Source: JAZUCT01 sp045639255 (GTDB lineage: Bacteria; Bacillota; Clostridia; Christensenellales; UBA1242). Taken from it: DNA of 17,437 nucleotides. Both the position numbers and the translations under genes were made by a program. The stretch is from the NCBI GenBank assembly GCA_045639255.1, contig JAZUCT010000049.1:1-17437 (forward strand), written 5' to 3'. Of the stretch, positions 1 through 7,179 are shown in pieces (the first letter of the stretch is position 1; the number at the start of each line of letters is the position of its first letter). The notes under the pieces are model-generated. The model saw only the letters and a program-made list of their open reading frames with translations. It was not told where the DNA came from and made no database searches.

Positions 1-921
1 ATAGTAGGTGGCGAAAGCAAAAAAGCTGAACAAACAAAATATGTTTCTAACGGAAGCAATATTGAAGTATCTTTAAAGCGTATAAAAATGCTTATTGAAG
101 AAAAGAATTGGAATCGTGCAAATGAAATAATTGAAAAAGTGCTAGATGTTGATCCTGAAAATTGCCAAGCATTTATTTATAAATTAATGATATATTATCA
201 AGCAGTTAAACTTGAAGATATTTATAAAAGTGATATTTTAGTCACAAGCGCCGATGCTTATAAAAAAGCATTAAGGTTTGCAAACGGTGAACAAAAACAA
301 ATGCTTGAAAATCTTGCACAACAACAAGAAAAACATATTCAAGAAAGAATTAACGAAAAAGAACGCATAAGAAAAGAAGCAGAACTTAAAAATCAAGAAG
401 AAGAACGCCAAAAGAAGTTAGCAGAAGCAGAAAAACTGACCAAAGAAAAAAAAGAAAAAAAGAAAAGTCGATTAAAAAAATGGATTGTTGCAATTATAGT
501 TATTGTAATAATTTCAATTCCAATAACATCTTGCACAATAAATTCATATCAAGGAATGTCTTACGGAATGTGGTTTTTCCCAGATTTTCTTGAAGATTGG
601 AAATTGGTTGTTGTAAGTTGCAATTCAGATGCAGAAGTTATTGAAATTCCAACAAAATTTATGTTTATTGAAGTTAAGGGCATAGATGAAGGGGTATTTT
701 GCAATAAGCCAAATCTAAAAAAAGTTATTATTCCAAAAGAAATAAAATTTATTTATGCAGATGCCTTCGAAAATTCACCAAATTTAACGGAAGTTGTTTT
801 TGAAAATCCATATGGTTGGTATAATTTAAACGGCTCTTCGGCAAATGTTATGGGACTTGAAGACCCTGTTAAAGCATTACAAATTTTAAAGAATATGACA
901 AGTGCATTAGTAAAAGATTAA
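1..921 (+). CDS. Membrane-anchored TPR-like / coiled-coil / leucine-rich-repeat protein, 5' partial
   Basis: The reading frame is open from base 1, so the gene starts upstream of the window; the ATG at 88 is internal. The visible 306 residues show a TPR-like helical pair (about 22-55, with DPEN in the turn), a charged Lys/Glu coiled coil (about 95-155), one hydrophobic segment (about 161-180) and a C-terminal region with BspA-type leucine-rich-repeat spacing (about 200-285; FCNKPNLKKVIIP and FENSPNLTEVVF). The order suggests a cytoplasmic TPR/coil part and an LRR part on the other side of the membrane, which fits a protein-interaction or surface role; no enzymatic motif is seen. Proteins of this build are common in gut Bacillota, sometimes with an N-terminal zinc ribbon, which would lie outside the window. 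The exact function is unknown. It ends at an intrinsic terminator. Confidence 0.8.
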   Translation: MVGGESKKAEQTKYVSNGSNIEVSLKRIKMLIEEKNWNRANEIIEKVLDVDPENCQAFIYKLMIYYQAVKLEDIYKSDILVTSADAYKKALRFANGEQKQMLENLAQQQEKHIQERINEKERIRKEAELKNQEEERQKKLAEAEKLTKEKKEKKKSRLKKWIVAIIVIVIISIPITSCTINSYQGMSYGMWFFPDFLEDWKLVVVSCNSDAEVIEIPTKFMFIEVKGIDEGVFCNKPNLKKVIIPKEIKFIYADAFENSPNLTEVVFENPYGWYNLNGSSANVMGLEDPVKALQILKNMTSALVKD

Positions 922-948
922 AAAGGAAGAAAAAATCTTCCTTTTTTT
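920..948 (+). terminator. Intrinsic terminator after the LRR protein gene
   Basis: AAAAAGGAAGA (920-930) pairs with TCTTCCTTTTT (936-946) around an A5 loop, and the 3' arm runs into a T-tract. It begins on the stop codon of the upstream gene. The A-run on the 5' side means it could also act weakly on the other strand. Confidence 0.8.
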
Positions 949-987
949 ATTAAGGTTTACAAAAAAAATACAACCTACGGCTTGAAA

Positions 988-1025
988 TAAAAAAATCCGA
1001 CAAGCTTCAACTTTTCGAATTTTTT
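988..1025 (-). terminator. Intrinsic terminator of the tRNA-Gln gene
   Basis: Just 3' of the tRNA on the minus strand, AAAATTCGA pairs with TCGGATTTT (one G-U pair). There is a further AAG/CTT pairing inside, and on the minus strand the stem is followed by a run of seven T. It is nearly symmetrical, so it may work in both directions between the convergent LRR gene and tRNA. Confidence 0.65.
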
Positions 1026-1099
1026 GGCTGGGGCAGTAGGATTTGAACCCACGAATGGAAGAGTCAGAATCTTCTGCCTTACCGCTTGGCGATGCCCCA
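1025..1099 (-). tRNA. tRNA-Gln (anticodon CTG)
   Basis: On the minus strand the sequence folds as a full cloverleaf. The acceptor stem is TGGGGCA/TGCCCCA (1099-1093 with 1035-1029). The D arm is GCC..GGC. The anticodon stem is GAAGA/TCTTC with loop TTCTGAC, so the anticodon is CTG, reading CAG. The T arm is GTGGG/CCTAC around TTCAAAT. G is the discriminator and CCA is encoded at 1027-1025. The body closely resembles bacterial tRNA-Gln, including the weak U-A first pair typical of glutamine tRNAs. It has its own promoter and terminator, so it appears to be a single-tRNA transcription unit. Confidence 0.95.
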
Positions 1100-1109
1100 A
1101 TGTGAAATA

Positions 1110-1138
1110 ATTTTAGCAAATTCACCTTTAAAAATCAA
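1110..1138 (-). promoter_or_regulatory. Sigma-A-type promoter of tRNA-Gln
   Basis: On the minus strand there is a TTGATT -35 (1138-1133), a 17-bp spacer and a TAAAAT -10 (1115-1110) preceded by TGC, an extended -10. The predicted start lies a few bases before the tRNA 5' end at 1099. Confidence 0.75.
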
Positions 1139-1186
1139 TAAAAAACCAAAGAATTAAAAAATTAAAAAAAATTTAAAAAAAGGGTA

Positions 1187-1215
1187 TTGCAAAATGAAAA
1201 GTAATATGTTAAAAT
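1187..1215 (+). promoter_or_regulatory. Sigma-A-type promoter of the coiled-coil gene
   Basis: TTGCAA (1187-1192), a 17-bp spacer and TAAAAT (1210-1215) with TGT just before the -10. It lies about 58 bases before the ATG at 1273, and a GGGAG ribosome-binding site precedes that ATG. Confidence 0.7.
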
Positions 1216-1272
1216 AAGCATACAAATTATTGGTTATATCTTGCATATAACTATGATAAGGGAGATTTTTTT

Positions 1273-2610
1273 ATGATAGACGCATTATTAAACATTATTG
1301 CAGTTATTGCAATTATTGCAATTGGAGCATTCATTATTGTTTTACTTTCTGATTTGCTTATTTCAATCATTGATGGAAAAAATGGAATTTTCTTTAAACG
1401 CGGTGCTAAAAAGGAAAAAGAAAAAGAAGAAGAACTTCCTGAAAGGCCAAAAATGGTTAAACATGCAATTGAAGAAGAAAAACCAAAACAACTTGAACAA
1501 GTTGCTCAAATTGAATATTCAAACATAGATATGGAACAAGCAAAAAGGGAAGAAGAACTTGCTTCACAAAAGGCAGATGAATTCGATTTTTCTTCATATG
1601 AAGAAGAAGTTGTTATGCCACCACAACCTAAAAAACAACCAGTTAAGCAAGAAAATTTCGATGCTTACATAGATGAAATCACTGCAATTGCACAAGAACT
1701 TCTTAACGGCGAAGATGAAGAAGAACTTGAAGTTGAAGAACCAGTTGAAACCGTTGTTGAAAATGCTGAACTTGAACAAATGAAAGCAGAACTTGAAGAA
1801 CAAAGAAAAGCATACGAAGAACTTCTTAACCAAAAAGCAGAAACAGAAGAAAGAAACAAGGCCCTTGAAAGCGAAAAAGAACAACTTGAAAGTGAAAAAG
1901 TTGTTCAAGATAATGCTGAACTTGAACAAATAAAAGCAGAACTTGAAGAACAAAGAAGGGCATACGAAGAACTTCTTAACTTAAAAGCAGAAGCAGAAGA
2001 AAGAACAAAAGCCCTTGAAAGCGAAAAAGAACAACTTGCAACTGAAAAAGAAATGTTAACAAGCGAAAAAGAACAGCTTTTAAGTGAAAAAGAAATTCTT
2101 GAAAAAGCACTTGAAGAACAAGCACAAGTTTCAGAAGAACAAATGCCAGCAGAAAGCATTGAAGAACTAACAGCACGCCTTGAAATGCTTGAAGAAAGAT
2201 TAAAAACAAACGAAAAACTTCTTAAAGCAAACAAAAAAGAATTCCAACCACTTTTCAGAATTAAAAAATCATTGGAAAACGACACTAAGAAATTAAGAAG
2301 AAAAGAAGCAAGTGTTGCAAAACAAAAAGTTATGCTTTATGGTGTTAATAACTATGTTGATATCGATGAAGAAAAAGCAAAACAACTTAACGAAGAACTT
2401 GATCACCTTGAAGGTTTAAGATTAAGTGTTAAACACTGTGAAGATGTTATGAGTGCAAACAAAGATAGATATCCTGTTCTTGAACAAACAAACAAAATTC
2501 TTACTGCAACAATTGCAGATATTAAAGCAGATATTGCTGATGTTCAAGCAAAAATTAACTTAATCAATTCTCAAACAGAAGAAACAGACACCGAAGAAAC
2601 AGAAGCTTAA
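1273..2610 (+). CDS. Membrane-anchored coiled-coil protein with tandem 50-residue duplication
   Basis: 445 residues. An N-terminal hydrophobic segment (about 3-33, rich in Ile/Ala/Leu) is followed by a basic patch (FKRGAKKEK), a Glu-rich acidic linker (about 45-160) and a long Glu/Lys coiled coil (about 160-345). The C-terminal third (about 300-432) is still helical but less repetitive. The coil holds two tandem 50-residue copies (see the repeat entry), then heptad-like units of the form SEKEQLx. The start is supported by GGGAG eight bases upstream and by a near-consensus promoter. It is monocistronic, with a terminator after the stop. I do not recognise a named family. Topology suggests a short membrane anchor with a long cytoplasmic rod, as in scaffold or spacer proteins, but no partner is indicated by the neighbours. 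Pure coiled coils match each other nonspecifically, so homology-based names should be treated with caution. Confidence 0.85.
   Translation: MIDALLNIIAVIAIIAIGAFIIVLLSDLLISIIDGKNGIFFKRGAKKEKEKEEELPERPKMVKHAIEEEKPKQLEQVAQIEYSNIDMEQAKREEELASQKADEFDFSSYEEEVVMPPQPKKQPVKQENFDAYIDEITAIAQELLNGEDEEELEVEEPVETVVENAELEQMKAELEEQRKAYEELLNQKAETEERNKALESEKEQLESEKVVQDNAELEQIKAELEEQRRAYEELLNLKAEAEERTKALESEKEQLATEKEMLTSEKEQLLSEKEILEKALEEQAQVSEEQMPAESIEELTARLEMLEERLKTNEKLLKANKKEFQPLFRIKKSLENDTKKLRRKEASVAKQKVMLYGVNNYVDIDEEKAKQLNEELDHLEGLRLSVKHCEDVMSANKDRYPVLEQTNKILTATIADIKADIADVQAKINLINSQTEETDTEETEA
1762..2061 (+). repeat. Tandem 150-bp direct repeat (2 copies) inside the coiled-coil gene
   Basis: Copy 1 is 1762-1911 and copy 2 is 1912-2061. 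Both begin AATGCTGAACTTGAACAAAT (copy 2 has A at the last base). At protein level the first 42 residues of the 50-residue units differ at about five positions; the last eight diverge. The near-identical codon choice points to a fairly recent in-frame duplication. Confidence 0.9.
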
Positions 2611-2617
2611 TAACAAC

Positions 2618-2644
2618 AAAAAATGCCTTGATGGGCATTTTTTT
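2618..2644 (+). terminator. Intrinsic terminator after the coiled-coil gene
   Basis: AAAAATGCC pairs with GGCATTTTT around a 6-base loop, and the 3' arm continues as a seven-T tract (2638-2644). It starts eight bases after the stop codon. Confidence 0.85.
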
Positions 2645-2652
2645 ATATTTAT

Positions 2653-2681
2653 TTTGAATTTAATATATTATATGTTAAAAT
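2653..2681 (+). promoter_or_regulatory. Sigma-A-type promoter of the patatin / MBL unit
   Basis: TTGAAT (2653-2658), a 17-bp spacer and TAAAAT (2676-2681) with TGT before the -10. The expected transcript leader is only about 12 bases; AAAGGA at 2686-2691 is the ribosome-binding site for the ATG at 2701. Confidence 0.75.
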
Positions 2682-2700
2682 ATAAAAAGGAATTTTTAAT

Positions 2701-3525
2701 ATGTTCAAATTTTTAAAACCTAAAAAAATTGGCTTGGCTTTAAGCGGTGGCGGAACAAAGGGAATTGCATATATTGGTGTGCTTAAAGCATTTGAAGAAT
2801 TGGGTTTAACTTTCGATGTTATATGTGGCACAAGTGCAGGCAGTTTGTTTGGCGCTTTTTTTGCACAGGGTTTTTCAAGTGAACAATTAACAAAAATACT
2901 TAATGGCGTTGAAAAAAAGGATATAAAACTTAATGTTATTCCGTTTGCACCATCAAAAACAGATGGAATTCAAAAAATAATAACCGATAATATTGGCAAC
3001 ATTGAAATTGAAAAAATGAAAACACCTTTTTGTGCAGTTGCAGTAAACATGAAAAATGGCAAGGAAATGCATTTTAAAAAAGGCAATTTAGCAAAATGCG
3101 TTGCAGGCAGTTGTGCTGTTCCATTGGTGTTTAATCCGGTTGAATATAACAACATGGTGCTTGCCGATGGCGGTTTGTTAAACAATGTTCCAGCAGATGT
3201 GCCAAAATTAATGGGCTGTGATTATGTTGTTGCAATCGATCTTGATGCAAACAGGGGCAGTGGAACTGAAAGTGTTAAACTTTTCGATCAAGCATTGTGT
3301 GCAATTTCAATAATGATAAAATCAAACAGCATTAAAGGAAAAATTTGTGCCGATGTTTTGCTTACACCCAATCTTTCGGGGTTTAAATCGTCAAAATTAA
3401 CAAGTGCACAGCAAATGATTGAAGAAGGCTATAAAAGTGTTTATGCACAAAAAAACGAGTTGCTTTATATTTTTAAAAAAGCAAGAAAAATTTCAAATAA
3501 AGAATATTATAAAAAGTTAAAATAA
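2701..3525 (+). CDS. Patatin-like phospholipase (RssA-type)
   Basis: 274 residues. All hallmarks of a bacterial patatin are present: the oxyanion-hole glycine motif SGGGTKG (15-21), the nucleophile elbow GTSAG with Ser45, and the DGG motif with Asp156 completing the Ser-Asp dyad. The family hydrolyses acyl esters of phospholipids or other lipids; the true substrate cannot be read from sequence. The size matches short bacterial RssA/YchK-like members and there is no signal peptide or membrane segment, so it should be cytoplasmic or act at the inner membrane face. The ATG is supported by AAAGGA nine bases upstream. The next gene starts one base after the stop codon, so the two are almost surely co-transcribed and translationally coupled. 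Confidence 0.93.
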   Translation: MFKFLKPKKIGLALSGGGTKGIAYIGVLKAFEELGLTFDVICGTSAGSLFGAFFAQGFSSEQLTKILNGVEKKDIKLNVIPFAPSKTDGIQKIITDNIGNIEIEKMKTPFCAVAVNMKNGKEMHFKKGNLAKCVAGSCAVPLVFNPVEYNNMVLADGGLLNNVPADVPKLMGCDYVVAIDLDANRGSGTESVKLFDQALCAISIMIKSNSIKGKICADVLLTPNLSGFKSSKLTSAQQMIEEGYKSVYAQKNELLYIFKKARKISNKEYYKKLK

Positions 3526-3526
3526 A

Positions 3527-4618
3527 ATGAGATCAAAAGAAAATTCAAAGTTTAAAATAATAAAGTTATTTGCATTTGGTGCAATTTCGTTTGCACTAAT
3601 ATTTTCGTTATTTTTTAACAATTCAATTAATGCATATTTCAATAAAATTAACTTGGGTTATTTTAAAAATTGCAACTTAACAGTGCATTTTCTTGATGTT
3701 GGCCAAGCCGATTGCACAATAATTCAATTTCCCAATAAAGAACTTATGTTAATCGATGCTGGTGCTGAAAATGGAAACAATTCCACACCACAATATATTT
3801 GCGATTATATTTTAAATAATTTTAACAAAACAACAATAAAATATGTGGTTTTAACTCATTCAGATGAAGATCATTGCTTATCTTTGCCACTTATTTTCGA
3901 TAAATTTAAGGTTGAAAATATTTTCAGGCCAGCAACAAAAGCAACATATAATCAAACAGAAAGTGTTAATGCTAACGAAAAAATCAATGTTTGCAACAAC
4001 TCAACCTATGCAACAGTTATTAACAAAATGAAAAGTGAAGAGAACGCAAATATTGTTATTTCAACTGCTGGAATTGGCTTTATTGAAGCGGAAACTTCTG
4101 TTGAATTTCTTGCACCAAATAAGAATTATTATCTTAATGGTGAAAGTTCCGATGCACTTAATGCAATAAGTGCTGTTATTCAAATAACATACAAAAATAA
4201 AAGGTTTTTATTCACTGGCGACAGTAATGAACATAATGAATCAGAATTGCTGAATGTTTGCAGTGATATTGATGTTTTAAAAGTTGCACATCATGGCAGT
4301 TCAACCAGCACAACTGAAAATTTTTTAAACATAACAATGCCTGAATATGCAGTTATTTCAGTTGGTGCTGAAAATAATTATAACATGCCATCAAGCAATG
4401 TGTATGCACGGCTTAAAAATTTAATGCCGTTAACAAACATTTTTCGCACCGATCAAAACGGAACAATTGTTTTTGGAATAAGTGCAGAAAACAAAATTTT
4501 AAATAAAACTTACAACTTTGAAAACAATAAAATTATATGGTGGCAAGTTGTTGTGGTTTCTGAAATATTGTTAACACTTATAACCTTTATTCCTAAGAAA
4601 AAAGGGTTTAATTATTAA
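3527..4618 (+). CDS. ComEC/Rec2-type metallo-beta-lactamase-fold protein, membrane-anchored
   Basis: 363 residues. There is an N-terminal membrane segment (about 11-30), then a metallo-beta-lactamase fold starting at LTVHFLDVGQADC. Metal and active-site motifs are complete: THSDEDH (110-116), TGDS (Asp232) and AHHGSS (His255, His256). LDVGQAD and HHGS are typical of the C-terminal domain of the competence protein ComEC, thought to act as a nuclease or phosphodiesterase in DNA uptake. The ComEC competence membrane domain itself is absent, so this is a stand-alone relative. A second hydrophobic stretch lies near the C-terminus (about 339-357), so the enzyme domain sits between two membrane segments, probably outside the cell membrane. 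No clear ribosome-binding site precedes the ATG; coupling from the patatin gene one base upstream is likely. The substrate is unknown (nucleic acid or phosphoester inferred). Confidence 0.85.
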   Translation: MRSKENSKFKIIKLFAFGAISFALIFSLFFNNSINAYFNKINLGYFKNCNLTVHFLDVGQADCTIIQFPNKELMLIDAGAENGNNSTPQYICDYILNNFNKTTIKYVVLTHSDEDHCLSLPLIFDKFKVENIFRPATKATYNQTESVNANEKINVCNNSTYATVINKMKSEENANIVISTAGIGFIEAETSVEFLAPNKNYYLNGESSDALNAISAVIQITYKNKRFLFTGDSNEHNESELLNVCSDIDVLKVAHHGSSTSTTENFLNITMPEYAVISVGAENNYNMPSSNVYARLKNLMPLTNIFRTDQNGTIVFGISAENKILNKTYNFENNKIIWWQVVVVSEILLTLITFIPKKKGFNY

Positions 4619-4623
4619 TTTGT

Positions 4624-4653
4624 TTGCTTTTATAAGCCATAAAATGATATATT
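4624..4653 (+). promoter_or_regulatory. Promoter of the SK-like / transketolase unit
   Basis: TTGCTT (4624-4629), an 18-bp spacer and TATATT (4648-4653) with TGA before the -10. There is no convincing terminator between the preceding stop (4618) and this promoter, so read-through from the patatin unit may also occur. Confidence 0.55.
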
Positions 4654-4678
4654 ATATAAAGATATAAGGAAAATAAAA

Positions 4679-5185
4679 ATGATTTCAAATCTAGTTATTG
4701 CATGTTTAAGGGAAGATATAAAACAACAAGTTGTAAAAGTTCTTGCTGATAAAATGGAAATGTATTATGCCGACATCGATGAACTTGTTAAGTATGAAGT
4801 TATAAATCCACAAGATGTTATTGATAAAGTGGGGGTGGAATATCTTCAACAACTTATCGATAAGCAAGTTTATAACATTTCAACATACGAAAACACAATT
4901 ATCACTGCAAGCGATAATGTTTTAACAAGTTCAAAAAATATATTGGCACTTAAAACTTCTTCACTAATAATATTAATAAAAATTCCATTTAAAGCATATA
5001 AAAAGTATGTAACCAAACAAGCAAATGGAGTTTTGCAACCAGCAGATATTATTAATTTAAACATGTTTTTCGATAAAGAAAAAATTATTGAAAAAAGTGC
5101 AAACATAGTTGTTAATGCTAAGTGGCTTAATGCAAAACATATTGCAAAAAAGGTTATAAAAGAAATTAAAAAATATTATTCTTAG
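4679..5185 (+). CDS. Degenerate shikimate-kinase-like protein (predicted pseudokinase)
   Basis: 168 residues, the usual shikimate kinase length. The fold order can be followed: beta-1 and P-loop position (4-26), YADIDEL (30-36, the DxD of shikimate kinase), a helix resembling the 'GE..FR..E' region, TIITASDNVL at the GGG-loop position, a LID-like region (QANGVLQPADI), then the C-terminal SANIVVNA and HIAKKVIKEI, matching 'ADi.vd...eevA..I'. The catalytic parts are gone: GxxGxGK[ST] reads CLREDIKQ (9-16; Lys15 aligns but all three glycines are lost), the GGG loop reads ASD, and the shikimate-binding and LID arginines are absent. It should not phosphorylate shikimate. The gene is intact, with a promoter and AAGGA eight bases before the ATG, so it is not simply decaying. 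The transketolase gene follows 15 bases later. A binding or regulatory role is inferred. The family call rests on pattern alignment by eye. Confidence 0.65.
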   Translation: MISNLVIACLREDIKQQVVKVLADKMEMYYADIDELVKYEVINPQDVIDKVGVEYLQQLIDKQVYNISTYENTIITASDNVLTSSKNILALKTSSLIILIKIPFKAYKKYVTKQANGVLQPADIINLNMFFDKEKIIEKSANIVVNAKWLNAKHIAKKVIKEIKKYYS

Positions 5186-5187
5186 CA

Positions 5188-5192
5188 GGGAG
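5188..5192 (+). promoter_or_regulatory. Ribosome-binding site that fixes the TTG start of transketolase
   Basis: GGGAG eight bases before TTG (5201-5203). No in-frame ATG or GTG exists between the upstream stop (5185) and the conserved transketolase N-terminus, so the TTG start is the only one that gives a complete first domain. Confidence 0.75.
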
Positions 5193-5200
5193 CAATTTAT

Positions 5201-7162
5201 TTGAACTTACCAATTAAAGCAATAAACACCTTGCGCGTGTTTTCGCTTCACACAATAACAAATGCTAAAAGTGGCCATTCAGGAATTGCACTTGGGGCTG
5301 CACCAACATTATTTGCACTATATTCACATGGTGCATTTTTTTACCCCCAAAAAGACTTTTTTAACCGTGATAGAATTGTGCTTTCAGCAGGTCATGTAAG
5401 TGCACTTTTCTATAATATTTTTTATTGTTTAAACTATGGAATTTCTAAGCAAGATTTATTAAATTTCAGAACAATAAATTCAATAACAACAGGGCACCCA
5501 GAAACAAAATTATTTGGTGTTGAAGCAAGCACAGGTCCACTTGGTCAAGGCATAGCAAATGCTGTTGGAATGGCAATTGCAGAAAAGCATATGCAGGCAA
5601 AGTTTAATAAGCCAAACTTTGAACTTATAAATCACAAAGTTTTTGCATTTTGTGGTGATGGTTGCCTTATGGAAGGCGTAAGCCAAGAAGCGTTAAGCAT
5701 TGCGGGCAATTTAAAACTTGATAACCTTATTGTTCTATACGATTTTAATAACACCACCATTGATGGCAATCTTAACATAACTCAAACTGAAAATATTGAA
5801 AAAAAATATAAATCAATGAATTTTAATGTTATTAAAGTAAAAAATGGAAATAATCATATTAAAATTCTTAACGCAATAAAAAAAGCAAGAAATTTTAAAG
5901 GTAAGCCAACACTTATTATAATTCACACCTTAATTGGCCATTCATCTTGTTATCAAAACACCCCCAAAGCACATTCAACATTGCTTTCAATTAAACAAAT
6001 AAAAGAAGTTGAAATCAAGCTTAATGTAAGTTTTAACAACTTTGAATTAAGCCAAGAACTTAAAAACTATTTTGCAGACATATCAAACAATCAAAAACAA
6101 CAATATGTAAAATGGAAATTAAAACTTAACCAATATAAGCAACAGTATCCAACAGAGTTTAACCAACTAAATGCTTATATTAACAACAATTTTAAATTAA
6201 ACGAAACAGAGTTTATAAAATTTGCAGAAAAAAATAATAAAGAAATGTCAACCAAAATTGCAAATGCAATAATTTTAAACAAAGCAACAGAAAGCATTAA
6301 AAACTTCATGGGTGGTTGTGCAGATGTTAAAAACAACACAAAAGCGCATATTGAAACAGATAACTATTTTTCATATGGTGCTTATGAAAACAGAAACATT
6401 GCGTTTGGTGTAAGGGAACACGCAATGGGTTCAATTTGCAATGGAATTTCGTTATATGGCGGATTTAACACATTTTGCTCTGCATATTTCAGTTTCAGCG
6501 ATTATATGCGCCCCAGCATAAGAATGGCATGCCTTCAAAATTTGCCTTGTTTATATATGTTCTCGCACGATAGCATAGGTGCAAGTGAAGATGGCCCAAC
6601 TCATCAGCCAGTTGAACATTTAAACAGTTTCAGAATAATGCCCAATTGCACACTTTTCAGGCCTTGCGATATAAACGAGGTGGCGGGTGCATATTTATGG
6701 TTTTTACAAAATAAAAAACCAACAATATTGGCTTTATCAAGGCAATCTGTTATGCCAACAAGCAATTCAAATGCTCTTAAAACTTTAAAAGGTGCATATG
6801 TTGTTAAGTTCGAAAACAAAAACAAACAAATTAATGCCATTATTATTGCAACAGGAAGCGAAGTGCAAATTGCACTTGAAACTGCAAAAATTTTAACAAA
6901 AAAAGGCAAAAATATAAGGGTGGTTTCAATGCCATCAATGGAAATTTTTGAAAAGCAAACAAAAAGTTATAAAAACAAAATTTTGCCAAAAAATGTGTTA
7001 ACCATTTCAATTGAAGCAGGTAACACTGAATGTTTTAAAAAGTATGCAACAATAAATTTTGGTGTTAACAAGTTCGGAAAAAGTGGAAAATGTAACGAAC
7101 TTTATAATGAATTTAATTTAACAGCCGAAAAAATTGCAAAAAAAATTAAATTTAATGAATAA
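5201..7162 (+). CDS. tkt: Transketolase
   Basis: 653 residues, full length. It transfers two-carbon ketol units between sugar phosphates in the non-oxidative pentose phosphate pathway, with thiamine diphosphate and a divalent metal, and yields erythrose 4-phosphate, ribose 5-phosphate and xylulose 5-phosphate. The N-terminal TPP domain shows HSGIALG, GHPE, GPLGQGIANAVG and the metal/TPP motif GDG (152-154) followed by the conserved Asn in DFNNTTIDG. The pyrimidine domain shows VREHAMG with catalytic Glu406 and HDSIGASEDGPTHQP. The C-terminal domain carries ATGSEVQIAL and ends normally. The start is TTG. It follows the shikimate-kinase-like gene by 15 bases and has no separate terminator other than the U-tract that ends the structured RNA about 150 bases downstream. 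Housekeeping enzyme; call is firm. Confidence 0.96.
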   Translation: MNLPIKAINTLRVFSLHTITNAKSGHSGIALGAAPTLFALYSHGAFFYPQKDFFNRDRIVLSAGHVSALFYNIFYCLNYGISKQDLLNFRTINSITTGHPETKLFGVEASTGPLGQGIANAVGMAIAEKHMQAKFNKPNFELINHKVFAFCGDGCLMEGVSQEALSIAGNLKLDNLIVLYDFNNTTIDGNLNITQTENIEKKYKSMNFNVIKVKNGNNHIKILNAIKKARNFKGKPTLIIIHTLIGHSSCYQNTPKAHSTLLSIKQIKEVEIKLNVSFNNFELSQELKNYFADISNNQKQQYVKWKLKLNQYKQQYPTEFNQLNAYINNNFKLNETEFIKFAEKNNKEMSTKIANAIILNKATESIKNFMGGCADVKNNTKAHIETDNYFSYGAYENRNIAFGVREHAMGSICNGISLYGGFNTFCSAYFSFSDYMRPSIRMACLQNLPCLYMFSHDSIGASEDGPTHQPVEHLNSFRIMPNCTLFRPCDINEVAGAYLWFLQNKKPTILALSRQSVMPTSNSNALKTLKGAYVVKFENKNKQINAIIIATGSEVQIALETAKILTKKGKNIRVVSMPSMEIFEKQTKSYKNKILPKNVLTISIEAGNTECFKKYATINFGVNKFGKSGKCNELYNEFNLTAEKIAKKIKFNE

Positions 7163-7164
7163 TT

Positions 7165-7173
7165 TGATAAAAT
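7165..7173 (+). promoter_or_regulatory. Possible extended -10 promoter for the structured RNA
   Basis: TGATAAAAT matches the extended -10 seen at the other promoters in this window and would start RNA near 7180. The -35 at the right distance (TTAAAT around 7146-7151) is poor. A TATAAT also occurs at 7182-7187 without a properly spaced -35 (TTGATA at 7164-7169 is only 12 bases away). The RNA could instead be processed from the transketolase transcript. Confidence 0.35.
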
Positions 7174-7179
7174 TAACAC

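Noticed and set aside
88..90. ATG at 88 as the start of the first gene
   Set aside because: The frame is open back to base 1 with sensible, family-like residues, and no ribosome-binding site precedes 88; the real start is outside the window.
907..1125. Minus-strand 72-residue ORF
   Set aside because: It runs through the tRNA-Gln gene and two terminators; no ribosome-binding site.
1762..2061. CRISPR array
   Set aside because: The repeat is a two-copy coding duplication without spacers.
1594..2285. Several minus-strand ORFs rich in Ser/Phe/Leu opposite the coiled-coil gene
   Set aside because: They are the antisense of Glu/Lys-rich codons (GAA, AAA read as TTC, TTT), which lack stops by chance.
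4679..5185. Pseudogene of shikimate kinase
   Set aside because: The ORF is full length with promoter, ribosome-binding site and uninterrupted fold pattern; loss is confined to catalytic positions, which fits a maintained pseudoenzyme better.
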